From Leeuwenhoekiella aestuarii (GTDB lineage Bacteria > Bacteroidota > Bacteroidia > Flavobacteriales > Flavobacteriaceae), in assembly GCF_004104055.1 (NCBI RefSeq), contig NZ_QOVJ01000003.1, positions 124,001 through 188,000 of the forward strand: DNA of 64,000 bases, written 5' to 3'. A program made the translations under genes and the position numbers. The notes beneath the pieces are model-generated. The model was not told where the DNA came from, did not search any database, and worked only from the letters and a program-made list of their open reading frames with translations. This document shows, piece after piece, positions 44,549-54,069 of the stretch (positions are counted from its first letter, which is position 1; the number at the start of each line of letters is the position of its first letter).

Positions 44549-47368
44549 ATGATACGTTTATTTATAAACCTAAGTATGTTATTACTAGGCTTTATGGCCA
44601 CTGTATGTGCACAACAGCAAACAGATTTTTCAGATTTAGATCAGCAATTAGCCTTAGATCCATCAGTGGTTACCGGAACCTTAGATAATGGATTAACCTA
44701 TTATATTAAAAATAATACCCGTCCAGAACATAAAGCTGAATTGAGACTGGTGATCAATGCGGGGTCAATATTAGAAGATGAAGATCAACTCGGTTTAGCT
44801 CACTTTGTAGAGCATATGGCTTTTAATGGAACGACAAGCTTTAAAAAAAATGAACTTATAGATTATTTACAAAGTATAGGGGTGCAGTTTGGTGCAGATT
44901 TAAATGCACACACCAGCTTTGACGAGACAGTTTATAAACTTACCGTTCCCACAGATGATGATGACATCTTTAATACCAGCTTGCAAATTTTAAAAGAATG
45001 GGCAGGAGGAATTACGTTCTCTGATGAAGAAATAGATAATGAGCGCGGGGTAGTGGCGGAAGAATTGCGAGCACGTAGTGGTGCAGGATCCAGAATGTAC
45101 GATCAGTCAATACCTGTGATTACTAATAATGCACGCTATGCAGATCGTTTGCCAATAGGATCACTTGACGTTATTATAAATTCAGACTATGACGCGATGA
45201 AACGTTTTTATAGGGATTGGTACAGACCAGATTTGATGGCACTTGTACTCGTAGGAGATTTTGATGCAGAGGATATAGAAATGAAAGTTAACCAACTTTT
45301 TAAAGACCTTAAACCAACTGAGGAACCTAAAGAAAGAACGGTTTATCAAATAAAAACTGCCCAGAAACCTGCTGCTAAAATTATTACGGATAAGGAAACT
45401 CAAAAAACTTCTGTAGCCATATATTATAAGAAGGAGCACGATAATACTATATCTTTTGAGGATTATAGAACATCTATGCTAGAGAAATTATATTCCGGAA
45501 TGCTACGAGCACGTCTTGAAGAAATTGCTCAAAGTAAAGACACTCCATTTTTAGCAGGTGCTGCAGGAATAGGTTTTTTCTTAGGAAACAAAGACAGCTA
45601 CTTTTTACGAGCAAATTTAAAGGAAGGTAAAGCACTCGAAGGTTATAAGGCGCTTCTTAAGGAGAGTGAGCGTGCTAGACGTTTTGGATTTACTCAAACA
45701 GAATTGGATCGTTATAAAGATGAAATGATTCAAAATGCAGAATTGTTCAAGACTGAATCAGACAAAATCCCACATCGTATTTATGTGGAAGCTTTAATAG
45801 ATAATTTCACTTTTGAAGATCCTGTAGTAAGCGAAGATTTTAGATTTAATTTTTATAAAGAAACGCTACCGGAAATAACTTTAGAGGACGTAAATACAAT
45901 AGCTGAAAATTGGGTGAATACAACTGATATTGCGGTTATTCTTACTGCTCCAGAAAATGATTCAGAACAATTACCTACTGAAACAACATTACTTTCAGAA
46001 TTAAGCGAGGTCAAAAACCTGGAGTTAAAACCCTATGTTGATGATATGGCAAACGTAGCGCTTATGGAGAATAAGCCGGAGCCTGGAGAATTAGTTAAAG
46101 AATCTTATAACGAAAAAGTTGATGCAACGACATGGGAATTTGCCAATGGTGTGACTGTAATTGTAAAGCCCACAACTTTTCAAAATGATATGATTAAAAT
46201 GAGTGGTTTCCGTGAAGGTGGAAGTTCAATAGCGCCTGACAGTATATATGTATCTGCTCGCGAATCAGGTAGAATTATCTCAGAAAGTGGTATAAATTCT
46301 ATTTCCAATGTTCAGCTTACCAAATTGAATATGGGTAAAAACATAAGTGTCACTCCTTATATCAATTATTACGAAGAGCTTATATCGGGAAGTAGTAACC
46401 GAGAGAATCTTGAACGTATGTTTCAAATGACTCACTTATACTTTACAGCACCGAATAAAGATCAAAATAGTTTTCAATCCCATAAAGAGAATCTAATTGA
46501 ATTATACAAAGGGAATGATGATAGCCCAGGTTCTTATTTTGAAAAAATAATAGCCAAAACGATGATGAACAATCACCTACGAGCAATTCCGCTTGAAGCC
46601 GATCAAATTGAATCTGATCTTAAAATAGATGAGGTTTTTAATTTTTATAAAGAGCGTTTTTCAAATGCAAATGGTTTTACGTTTTTGCTCGCTGGTAATT
46701 TTGAACCTAAACACATCAAAGAGTTGGCTACAATCTATTTAGCCAGCTTACCTGCAGATCTTAAGGAAAACAGCACTTGGAAAGACATAGGACTGAGAAG
46801 AGTTACAGGAAATGTAAAGAAAGTTGTTAAGAAAGGAATCGAAAATAAAGCTGATGTAGATATGCGCTATACCGGAAAGCTTAACTATTCTCCAGAGACA
46901 GCTGAAGAGCTGAATTTACTAGCTAAAGTTTTAAAAATCAGACTTACTGAAGAATTAAGGGAAAAGATGGGAGGTGTCTATGGAGTTCGAGTGAGTGGCT
47001 TTACTACTGATAGACCTTATGAATGGTATAGAATGCAAGTTCGTTTTACTTGCGATCCCAATAATATAGAGGCACTAAAGAATAAAGTTTTTGAAGAAAT
47101 TGAAGATATTAAAAGAAATGGAGTCTCCGATAAAAATTTAAATAAAATAAAAGAAGCAGAATTAAGCCGAACGGAAGAGTTTCTAAAATACGATGCTTTT
47201 TGGATTTCAAAAATAAAAGAGGCTTATACCTTGGGTCGTGATTATGGAAGCTTTTTAGACTATAAGGAAAAAATAGCAGCGATTGATTCCGATTATTTTA
47301 AGGAAGCTGCACAGCATTATTTTGATAATACCAATTACGCAGAGTTCATATTACTCCCAGAGGACTAA
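44549..47368 (+). CDS. M16 family zinc metallopeptidase
   Basis: A 939-residue exported protein (signal ends near TVCAQ). The inverted zinc motif HFVEH (in GLAHFVEHMAFNGT) lies near residue 88, and the downstream Glu ligand is in NERGVVAEELRARS. A second M16 half starts near residue 520 (WEFANGVTVIVKPT...) and includes the typical inactive-half features and GVYGVRVSGF. These proteases cut oligopeptides in a closed chamber in the periplasm or outer leaflet. Its place behind SusC/SusD suggests that it digests peptides brought in by that receptor. Confidence 0.93.
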   Translation: MIRLFINLSMLLLGFMATVCAQQQTDFSDLDQQLALDPSVVTGTLDNGLTYYIKNNTRPEHKAELRLVINAGSILEDEDQLGLAHFVEHMAFNGTTSFKKNELIDYLQSIGVQFGADLNAHTSFDETVYKLTVPTDDDDIFNTSLQILKEWAGGITFSDEEIDNERGVVAEELRARSGAGSRMYDQSIPVITNNARYADRLPIGSLDVIINSDYDAMKRFYRDWYRPDLMALVLVGDFDAEDIEMKVNQLFKDLKPTEEPKERTVYQIKTAQKPAAKIITDKETQKTSVAIYYKKEHDNTISFEDYRTSMLEKLYSGMLRARLEEIAQSKDTPFLAGAAGIGFFLGNKDSYFLRANLKEGKALEGYKALLKESERARRFGFTQTELDRYKDEMIQNAELFKTESDKIPHRIYVEALIDNFTFEDPVVSEDFRFNFYKETLPEITLEDVNTIAENWVNTTDIAVILTAPENDSEQLPTETTLLSELSEVKNLELKPYVDDMANVALMENKPEPGELVKESYNEKVDATTWEFANGVTVIVKPTTFQNDMIKMSGFREGGSSIAPDSIYVSARESGRIISESGINSISNVQLTKLNMGKNISVTPYINYYEELISGSSNRENLERMFQMTHLYFTAPNKDQNSFQSHKENLIELYKGNDDSPGSYFEKIIAKTMMNNHLRAIPLEADQIESDLKIDEVFNFYKERFSNANGFTFLLAGNFEPKHIKELATIYLASLPADLKENSTWKDIGLRRVTGNVKKVVKKGIENKADVDMRYTGKLNYSPETAEELNLLAKVLKIRLTEELREKMGGVYGVRVSGFTTDRPYEWYRMQVRFTCDPNNIEALKNKVFEEIEDIKRNGVSDKNLNKIKEAELSRTEEFLKYDAFWISKIKEAYTLGRDYGSFLDYKEKIAAIDSDYFKEAAQHYFDNTNYAEFILLPED

Positions 47369-47684
47369 TTAATTAGCTGTTTTACATAGTCACTCCTAGT
47401 TCCTTTTCGATTGCTTGAATATAAAAACTTCATCCTTATCGAAAAGGAAACGGGTGCTTTGGGTAATGTAATCTATTAGTGATAGTTTTTTAAACCTAGA
47501 ATTGAAAGCAAATTTTCGTGTCGCTTAGAATGAAATGAACGCAATCCATTTTTTAGAATTGTGTTTAAGAACTTTAAATAAGCCGCTTTTTCTCAGCCTA
47601 CAGCTGAGAAAAAGTTCGCACGAATTCAGCTCAAATCATTGAAAATTACATTATTAAAAACGGCATATAGATTATAAATTGAGA
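47369..47684. other. Intergenic region with a perfect inverted repeat
   Basis: Between the M16 gene and the convergent hypothetical gene. At 47586-47614 CTTTTTCTCAGC pairs with GCTGAGAAAAAG over 12 bp, loop CTACA. It may end transcripts from both sides, although no separate T-run follows. Confidence 0.45.
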
Positions 47685-48131
47685 TTAGTTATCGTCCTCA
47701 TTTAATTTTTCATAAATGAGTTTCGCTTTTGGGTCAGGATTGTGATAAAATCCATTATCAATAGAAAGTTGCGAATTTTTACCAATTTTGATTTTTGCAG
47801 ATTGTATTTTGGAGTTTGTAAAATTTAAACTCGAATTCTCTTCTATTTCACCTAGTAGGGCATTGATTGATATAGAACCATTTGCCGAAAGAACGGACCC
47901 GTTATCCAAGGTTATCTTAAGACTATCAATAGTTTTATCATTTTCTAAGAAGTGAAATTGAGTACGGGTTCCTTTAAGATTTAGATTCTTAAAAGTATCT
48001 GATGTGGTAGTTAAATGAATCACCATTGAATCAACAATTACGGTATGTGGGGTATCCGTTAATTTAATTCTAAACTCATTACAAAGCCCTTTTTCAATGA
48101 GTTTTTCAATAAATAGTGTATCTCGATACAA
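47685..48131 (-). CDS. Hypothetical protein, possible truncated adhesin-like (GIN-type) fragment
   Basis: A 148-residue frame with no ATG before its conserved-looking part; it opens at TTG 48131 and lacks a signal peptide. The sequence is beta-rich and repetitive (DTFKNLNLKGTRTQFHFLEN, DSLKITLDNGSVLSANGSISINALLG, NSKIQSAKIKIGKNSQLSIDNGFY), resembling the head GIN (DUF2807) beta-helix type, where a signal peptide would be expected. It may be the C-terminal remnant of a larger secreted protein. Its family is not certain. It lies at the edge of the defence-type island. Confidence 0.45.
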   Translation of the reverse strand: MYRDTLFIEKLIEKGLCNEFRIKLTDTPHTVIVDSMVIHLTTTSDTFKNLNLKGTRTQFHFLENDKTIDSLKITLDNGSVLSANGSISINALLGEIEENSSLNFTNSKIQSAKIKIGKNSQLSIDNGFYHNPDPKAKLIYEKLNEDDN

Positions 48132-48234
48132 TAAGTAACTTTCTTTTATTTATAATAGGTTAGGGGAGTAGTGAGGTACATACGAGGTACAATTATTTGA
48201 GTAAATAACAATGATTTATTTCCATTCTAAAAAA

Positions 48235-49275
48235 TTATTCATACACAGCTTTGAATTTCGAATCATTCTTTATTGCTTTTAAAAATGCAATTTTTAAAAA
48301 CTTTTTTTCATCGTAATAGTCATATTGATAGTCATCAATTAATTCATTTAATGTATTCAAATACGTCCAAGAACTATCGAATTTTTGAAATCTGTCATGC
48401 CTTCTTTTTATTTCCTTTAAAAATCGTTTAGAGAAGGTTTTTACATTGTCTTCATAACGAGTTACTATATCAAATAGCCAATCCCAAGTTTCGATTTTAT
48501 CCTTTTGACCACTTAAAATTATATTTAGATCTTGGAAATTTAATTCTTTATCTGTTTTATTAATATCCGCTATATAATTGAGGTTTATTTCTATGTTATG
48601 CCTTTCAGAAGAAAATGGATAAAATGCAACCCTACCTTTTTCTATCGGGTCTTTTGCTTTTTTTCTATCTTGATTACATTTTTTACAAATAGGAATAAGA
48701 TTTAAAAAGTTTACACTTGCAAATGGATAATTAGATTTTGGTAAGTAATGATCATAATCCTCTCTGCAGATACTTTCTGATGATTCAATATCTATTAATC
48801 CGCAACAAGGGCAGACATTATAATCGTTATCTGGATGTTTTATTAATTGATTGTAATATTCCATTTTATCACCAGCAACTTTGCCCTTTTCTAATAAATT
48901 TTCATAACACCATTTAAATAAGTCTTTTATATCATTATGAACATCCAGTGGAAGTTCTTTGTTATAGCTCAAGATTGTTCCCTTACAGAGTTCTTCAATT
49001 GAATTACTTACTTTAAATGATGCTTTAATTAGATTTTTCTGATGCTGATTGAAATTTTTAAATTTCTCATAAATACGCTCTACTTCATCTTTCAAGGTCT
49101 TTTTGACTTTTGGCGTAGACTTGTAGGAATAATTATAAATATTCTTAAATGCTTTTTCTAATTTGCCATCACAGCTATCAGTATTGGCTGTGCACCAAAC
49201 ATCACATACAACTTTCTCTAAGAGCGTGTGTAGTGTAAAAATATCGTGCTTTATTGGTGTATACAGTCGTAACAT
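48235..49275 (-). CDS. HNH endonuclease (PtuB-like), effector candidate of the HsdMS operon
   Basis: A 346-residue protein with an HNH nuclease core: CPCCG at residues 155-159, DYDHYLPKS at 173-181 and NLIPICKKCNQDRKK at 192-205. The Cys pairs bind zinc and the DH of the second block supplies the HNH catalytic His. The first 150 residues are helical and charged with no signal; the last 140 residues are also helical. Its start overlaps the stop of the AAA ATPase gene by one base. In Septu systems an ATPase-HNH pair of this type cuts phage DNA, so this is probably the nuclease of the unit. DNA as its substrate is inference. Confidence 0.88.
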   Translation of the reverse strand: MLRLYTPIKHDIFTLHTLLEKVVCDVWCTANTDSCDGKLEKAFKNIYNYSYKSTPKVKKTLKDEVERIYEKFKNFNQHQKNLIKASFKVSNSIEELCKGTILSYNKELPLDVHNDIKDLFKWCYENLLEKGKVAGDKMEYYNQLIKHPDNDYNVCPCCGLIDIESSESICREDYDHYLPKSNYPFASVNFLNLIPICKKCNQDRKKAKDPIEKGRVAFYPFSSERHNIEINLNYIADINKTDKELNFQDLNIILSGQKDKIETWDWLFDIVTRYEDNVKTFSKRFLKEIKRRHDRFQKFDSSWTYLNTLNELIDDYQYDYYDEKKFLKIAFLKAIKNDSKFKAVYE

Positions 49276-50993
49276 TATCCTTCTAATTCTAAACGATTCA
49301 ACTTTGCCAGGACTAAATCCTTTTCAATGGATGGCCCCAAAACTCTTAATTTCTTCTTTAATTCTTTTTTATCTGTTTCTGTTTTTATACTATCAAATTG
49401 AATTTTCAGTAATTCTTCGTTTGACCAGTCTCCAATAGATTGGTTGTAATCAAACAACTCATCGAGTATGGTTTCTACAGAAGTTCCAAATGTATTAAAC
49501 TCTAATTCTTTTGCACTTTTTGCCTCTACAAGTTCTGTTTCTTTATGCCTGTCAAAGAAAATGACATTATTTGGCATACAATCTGAAATTATAAATGGTG
49601 AATGAGAGGTTAGAATTACATCTTTTAATAAATGAACATTAAAATCGCCATTTGGTGATTTTTTCAACCTACCTGCATAAATACTGTCATTCAAAATTTT
49701 GATAAACTTTGCTCTCCAAGATGGATTAAAATGTGTTTCAGGTTCATCTAACAATAACAGCGTTCTGCGGTCTTTAAGCATTAAGCAAATACCAATTGTA
49801 TGTAAAAATTGTTGTTCTCCATCTGAAAATTCTCTCAACAATAATGCTTTAGGCTCTGTTTTTCCTTTTATCTTTTTTAGAATTTTATAATCAAGGAAAT
49901 GAAAAACGCTATCGTTAGGAGCAGCAATGGGTAATTTTCCTTTAGTGTAAAACCCCTTTGAGCTGTATACTTCTTCCTTAATTCCTTTGGAAACTATGTT
50001 TGAATTTAATTCATACAACACCTGAAAAAACCGGAATAATTCAAAAGAATTTTTAAAATGTGCTCTAAAGGCTGTCTTAGTAGCATCGTTAATATAAAAA
50101 TCTAGTTTTAAAATATTGAAAGGCCCTGTATATTCATCTTTTTCAATTCCATCATCAAATTCGTTCCAGCAAGTGGCACATTTTTTTAGTTTTTCTAACG
50201 TGTCTTGAACGTGAAGTAATATTGGATTATAAACAATTTCCTTTTGCGTCTTGAAAGGAATACCGTGATTATATAACTGCATACTAAAGCTTTCTAATGC
50301 CAGTATGCCTAATTCTTTTTTTAATGGTTTTAATGTATTCTTATCCTCAAATAAAAGTGCTGCCAGTAAAACAGCCTGACTCATTCCTTCGTCTATGTAG
50401 ATTAAACTAGATTCAGGTTCTCCAAAAATTTCGTTCTTCTTATAATCTTCACAATACTTATCAAAATTGATTAAGCGATTTTTTATAAAGGGAAGGCTAA
50501 GTATTTCATTTTCACCCGAAGAATAAGCTACAACCAAATCAGGAAGATATAATTTAGCACCTTCATTATTTTCGGTTTGACCTAAAGGCATAGTTAAATC
50601 TGGTACTTCATCTGTTACTTTTGTATAAACATAAATCGTTGCTGGTGCTTTCTTCTCTTTTATGATTACAACTCTTACTAAGTCTTCGGTGCTACTTGGA
50701 TACTCATTTTTCTTACCAATTAAATATTGCAAAGTGTAGGCATCTGGCGTGCTAATATTCCGTTTAAAATGTTTATCAAAATTTTGGGGACGAAACTTTG
50801 ATACACAAAACTCTAAATGATAGAAAATGGACGCTAAAGCTTCTAAAACATTTGATTTCCCACTACCATTTAAACCTGCAAAACAAAAAGGCTGAAACGT
50901 ATCCATAGAATCAAAATTCTTATGAAAATCTATGCTAAAGCCTTTGTGTAAGCTTCTAAACTCATCTTGTATGGTAAGGTTTAGTAGCTTCAT
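49275..50993 (-). CDS. ABC/SMC-like AAA ATPase, restriction-system-associated
   Basis: A 572-residue ATPase. Walker A is GLNGSGKSN near residues 40-48, the ABC signature FSDGEQ at 389-394, Walker B LLLLDEPE at 412-419 and the H-loop TSHSP at 462-466, so it has the head domain of a Rad50/SMC-like or PtuA-like protein. The C-terminal part is charged and helical. It overlaps HsdS by 4 bases and HNH by 1. I recall a family of restriction-system-associated AAA ATPases next to type I modification genes, but I cannot check that here. It likely forms an ATP-driven complex with the HNH protein. Confidence 0.9.
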   Translation of the reverse strand: MKLLNLTIQDEFRSLHKGFSIDFHKNFDSMDTFQPFCFAGLNGSGKSNVLEALASIFYHLEFCVSKFRPQNFDKHFKRNISTPDAYTLQYLIGKKNEYPSSTEDLVRVVIIKEKKAPATIYVYTKVTDEVPDLTMPLGQTENNEGAKLYLPDLVVAYSSGENEILSLPFIKNRLINFDKYCEDYKKNEIFGEPESSLIYIDEGMSQAVLLAALLFEDKNTLKPLKKELGILALESFSMQLYNHGIPFKTQKEIVYNPILLHVQDTLEKLKKCATCWNEFDDGIEKDEYTGPFNILKLDFYINDATKTAFRAHFKNSFELFRFFQVLYELNSNIVSKGIKEEVYSSKGFYTKGKLPIAAPNDSVFHFLDYKILKKIKGKTEPKALLLREFSDGEQQFLHTIGICLMLKDRRTLLLLDEPETHFNPSWRAKFIKILNDSIYAGRLKKSPNGDFNVHLLKDVILTSHSPFIISDCMPNNVIFFDRHKETELVEAKSAKELEFNTFGTSVETILDELFDYNQSIGDWSNEELLKIQFDSIKTETDKKELKKKLRVLGPSIEKDLVLAKLNRLELEG

Positions 50994-52372
50994 ACTAATT
51001 TCAGTTTTACAGCTTCTGCCTCTTCATCATAAGCTTGTTCTACAATGCCTTCTCCTAGCATTTGAAACAAAACTTGTTTGGCTTGTTGATATTGGATTTG
51101 GTTTTCAAATTCTTGCTCTTCTATACGTTCTAACAATCTTCCTGCATAGACTGTAGCAATTTCTTTGATATCGTGTTTTTCTTTGTCGGTGTCTTGTTCA
51201 ATATCAATTGCAGCTAATAAAGCATCTAATTCTATATCTACATTGAAGTTGAGTTGCCCACTAAAAGCTCTTTGTAATAAGCTATTGTACAATTGCTCTA
51301 ACTCGGTTTTAGATTGGTTTAAGCTTTCTTTTTGGGTTTGTATCTTGTGGTAAAAAGATTCAAATTCAAATTGTTTAGTTGTTGGAATATTTGGTACTGG
51401 AAATTTACTTACTTGAGTTTTATTTACTGTTGCAATACCTGAAGTTTGTTTAGCTTCTTTGAGAAAGTAATACTTTCCATAATAACTACTAATTAAATAG
51501 CTTAACCAAAATGCAGAATACTCCTCTAAATCATTTATTCTTATCCTGTATAGGTGATTTTGAAATATAAAATTACTATTTGCTTCTTCCCAAACAGCTC
51601 CTCTTCCTAACTTGTCAGGATCTCCACCTTCAGTTATTAGTATATCTAGTTTGTGTAAACTATACCTTTCAATTTCATTTTTTGTGACATTAATAGTTTT
51701 TATTTCTTCTAGATTAAAATATCCATCCTGAGCATTAGCAACTCTTAAATAAGGAATATTAGCTATTATTTCTTGCTTGGTTTTTCTTCCTTTTGTAATT
51801 CCAGACGTAATAGAAGCTATTTCTGATAATTGTTTAAATTTTTCATAATTCTCAATGACTAAATCCCCAAACATCTCCAAAAACCGAGCTCTTAAAAGCT
51901 CATTTAATAAATCAATGCTCTCTAGTCTTTGTTTTACCAAAGCATTGGCTCTGTCTAATAAAGCTACTATTTTGTTTTGGGTTTGGAGGTCGGGAATAAT
52001 TACGGTAACATTTTTTAAACTCGTTCTAGTAATTTGAGGTTGAGCTGTTCCTGTAATTACATTATTGAAGTTGTATTGTTTAAAGAAATAGAATAGATAT
52101 TTTGTGTTAATCTTAGAGTTATCTACATTATCTATAGCCATTGCATTTCCATTTATATATGAAAATGGTTTAGACAGATTAACACTTCCGCAAGTAGCTC
52201 CTCTACAAGTTATTAAAACAGTTTCTTCTTCGTGATTGTATTTGTCATAATATCCTATAATACCATTCGCTCCATAAACAGGATATTCCCCATCTTCTTT
52301 TAGGTTTTTAGAGCTTATGGTTTTCCATTGTTTAGGTGTAGAAATATCAAATAAGTTATAATTTTCCATCAT
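50990..52372 (-). CDS. hsdS: Type I restriction-modification specificity subunit
   Basis: A 460-residue HsdS with two target-recognition domains: the first near residues 14-130 (WKTISSKNLKEDGEYPVYGANGIIGYYDKYNHEEETVLIT..., ITRTSLKNVTVIIPDLQTQNKIVALL) and the second near 185-345 (LSEIASITSGITKGRK..., KTQVSKFPVPNIPT). Central and distal conserved helices (QKRLESIDLLNELLRARF-like; ESLNQSKTELEQLYNSLLQRAF) set their spacing. An acidic extension of about 80 residues follows the second helix. It picks the DNA site for the methyltransferase. It overlaps HsdM and the ATPase by 4 bases each. Confidence 0.95.
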   Translation of the reverse strand: MMENYNLFDISTPKQWKTISSKNLKEDGEYPVYGANGIIGYYDKYNHEEETVLITCRGATCGSVNLSKPFSYINGNAMAIDNVDNSKINTKYLFYFFKQYNFNNVITGTAQPQITRTSLKNVTVIIPDLQTQNKIVALLDRANALVKQRLESIDLLNELLRARFLEMFGDLVIENYEKFKQLSEIASITSGITKGRKTKQEIIANIPYLRVANAQDGYFNLEEIKTINVTKNEIERYSLHKLDILITEGGDPDKLGRGAVWEEANSNFIFQNHLYRIRINDLEEYSAFWLSYLISSYYGKYYFLKEAKQTSGIATVNKTQVSKFPVPNIPTTKQFEFESFYHKIQTQKESLNQSKTELEQLYNSLLQRAFSGQLNFNVDIELDALLAAIDIEQDTDKEKHDIKEIATVYAGRLLERIEEQEFENQIQYQQAKQVLFQMLGEGIVEQAYDEEAEAVKLKLV

Positions 52373-54012
52373 CCTATCAATTCATTTAGTTCTCGCATAT
52401 CTGCCAAAATACCTTCTTCCATTTCAAGTAGTTTGGCTAAAATCTCTTTAGGTGGGTCGTAGTTCTGCTCAGTATATTCGTATTCTTTATAGCGGTTATA
52501 ACTTAGGTCTAAGTCGTTTTCTTTTATTTCAGTAAGTGGTACAAAAAAGTAGTTTTTACGGTCCGTATTTTCCGCTGTTTTTCTAGCGGTGTATTCACTT
52601 TTCGCTATTGGTAATGGATTTTCTTTTAGTTTTCTACGGTTATCATCTAAACTATAGCCGTCATTTTCTAAAGAATAAAACCATACTCTTTCGGTATGCC
52701 ATTTTTTACTGTTTTCTTTTACCTTAGTAAAAACCAATATAGCTGTTTTTACAGCTGTATAAGGCTTAAACGCTCCAGCTGGTAAAGAAATAACGGCTTC
52801 TAGTTGGTTGTCTCTTAACAGTATTTCTCTAGTCGCTTTTTGAGCCTTAGAGCTACCAAATAGAACACCTTCGGGAATAATTACTGCTGCTTTACCACCA
52901 GAACGTAACATTTTAGAAATACGTGCTAAAAATAATAACTCTGTAGAGCCTGTATCAATTCCTAAATCTGGGTTTACATCTCCTTTATCTAGCTTTCCTG
53001 TAAATGGTGGATTAGCTAATACAATATCATATTGTCCTTTTTCATTATAGTTTTTACTCAGCGTGTCTTTATATTCTATATGAGGATTATCTATCCCGTG
53101 CATCATAAGATTCATAAGTCCCAAGCGTACCATAGTGGTATCTATATCAAATCCATAAATACTATCGTTTAATATTTTTTTGTTCTTATCATCTAATACA
53201 GAAGAAATAGAGGCTCTTTCAAAACCATCTTCATCTACTTGTAATAAGTCAGGTTCTTTTTTACGTACTAGGTCTGATAAAATATATTGGTAAGCACCTA
53301 ATAAAAAACCACCTGTGCCACAAGCTGGGTCTGCTATTTTATGTCCTAATTTGGGTTCAGTTAATTCTGCTAATAATTTAATTAAATGCCTAGGTGTACG
53401 GAATTGTCCATTTTTACCAGCGGTAGCAATTTCGTTTAATAGCATTTCATAAACATCACCTTGTATGTCTTGAAATGACTGTTTACCATCCTTAGCATCT
53501 GCTTCAATTTCAATAAAGATTTCATCCACTTTTCTGACGGCTTCTTTAAGCAAGGAGGGTTTTTGAATGATAAAAACGGCATTCTTCATATATTTTGTAA
53601 ATGAAGAACTTTCGTCATTTAAGTCTTTAATATGTGGGAAGATATTATTTCTAAAGTGAAGAAGCATTTGGTCTGCCGGCATAGATTTAAAGAAGCTCCA
53701 TTTTAATTCTTTTCTTGGTCTAGGCTCTAACGCTTCTTTGCGTTTTTTTAATAATTCCTTTTTTTCGTCTTCAGTAGCATTAGTCTTTGATCTGTAAAGG
53801 CTTTCATCTATCCAAGGTGTGTAAAGTCCATTGAACTTAGAATCATATTTTGCGTCTTCTTCTCTTTTGCTTTCTAGTTCGTCTAGTCTTTTTACAAATA
53901 GCAAATAAGTTATTTGCTCAATAGCTGTAATAGGGTTTGCGATACCTCCACTCCAGAAAGTATTCCAAAGACTAATGATTAAAGCTCTTAATTTTGGATT
54001 GCTTTGTAACAT
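52369..54012 (-). CDS. hsdM: Type I restriction-modification DNA methyltransferase subunit
   Basis: A 547-residue N6-adenine methyltransferase of type I systems. The HsdM N-terminal helical domain includes IANPITAIEQITYLLFVKRLDELE; motif I is DPACGTGG at 228-235, and motif IV is NPPF at 334-337. Later segments GGKAAVIIPEGVLFG and AVKTAILVFTK complete the fold. With HsdS it should methylate one adenine on each strand of a two-part recognition site. Its last codon overlaps HsdS by 4 bases (ATGA). No hsdR gene is found on either side. Confidence 0.96.
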   Translation of the reverse strand: MLQSNPKLRALIISLWNTFWSGGIANPITAIEQITYLLFVKRLDELESKREEDAKYDSKFNGLYTPWIDESLYRSKTNATEDEKKELLKKRKEALEPRPRKELKWSFFKSMPADQMLLHFRNNIFPHIKDLNDESSSFTKYMKNAVFIIQKPSLLKEAVRKVDEIFIEIEADAKDGKQSFQDIQGDVYEMLLNEIATAGKNGQFRTPRHLIKLLAELTEPKLGHKIADPACGTGGFLLGAYQYILSDLVRKKEPDLLQVDEDGFERASISSVLDDKNKKILNDSIYGFDIDTTMVRLGLMNLMMHGIDNPHIEYKDTLSKNYNEKGQYDIVLANPPFTGKLDKGDVNPDLGIDTGSTELLFLARISKMLRSGGKAAVIIPEGVLFGSSKAQKATREILLRDNQLEAVISLPAGAFKPYTAVKTAILVFTKVKENSKKWHTERVWFYSLENDGYSLDDNRRKLKENPLPIAKSEYTARKTAENTDRKNYFFVPLTEIKENDLDLSYNRYKEYEYTEQNYDPPKEILAKLLEMEEGILADMRELNELIG

Positions 54013-54069
54013 CTTTTAATTAATATTTTGTGAGAATTATCTTTTTAAGAGGCTATTATGAAATTTATC

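Noticed and set aside
48235-50993. Retron-type Septu (reverse transcriptase with msr/msd next to ATPase-HNH)
   Set aside because: No reverse transcriptase frame (no YxDD motif) and no structured ncRNA space exists; genes overlap directly with hsdS and hsdM.
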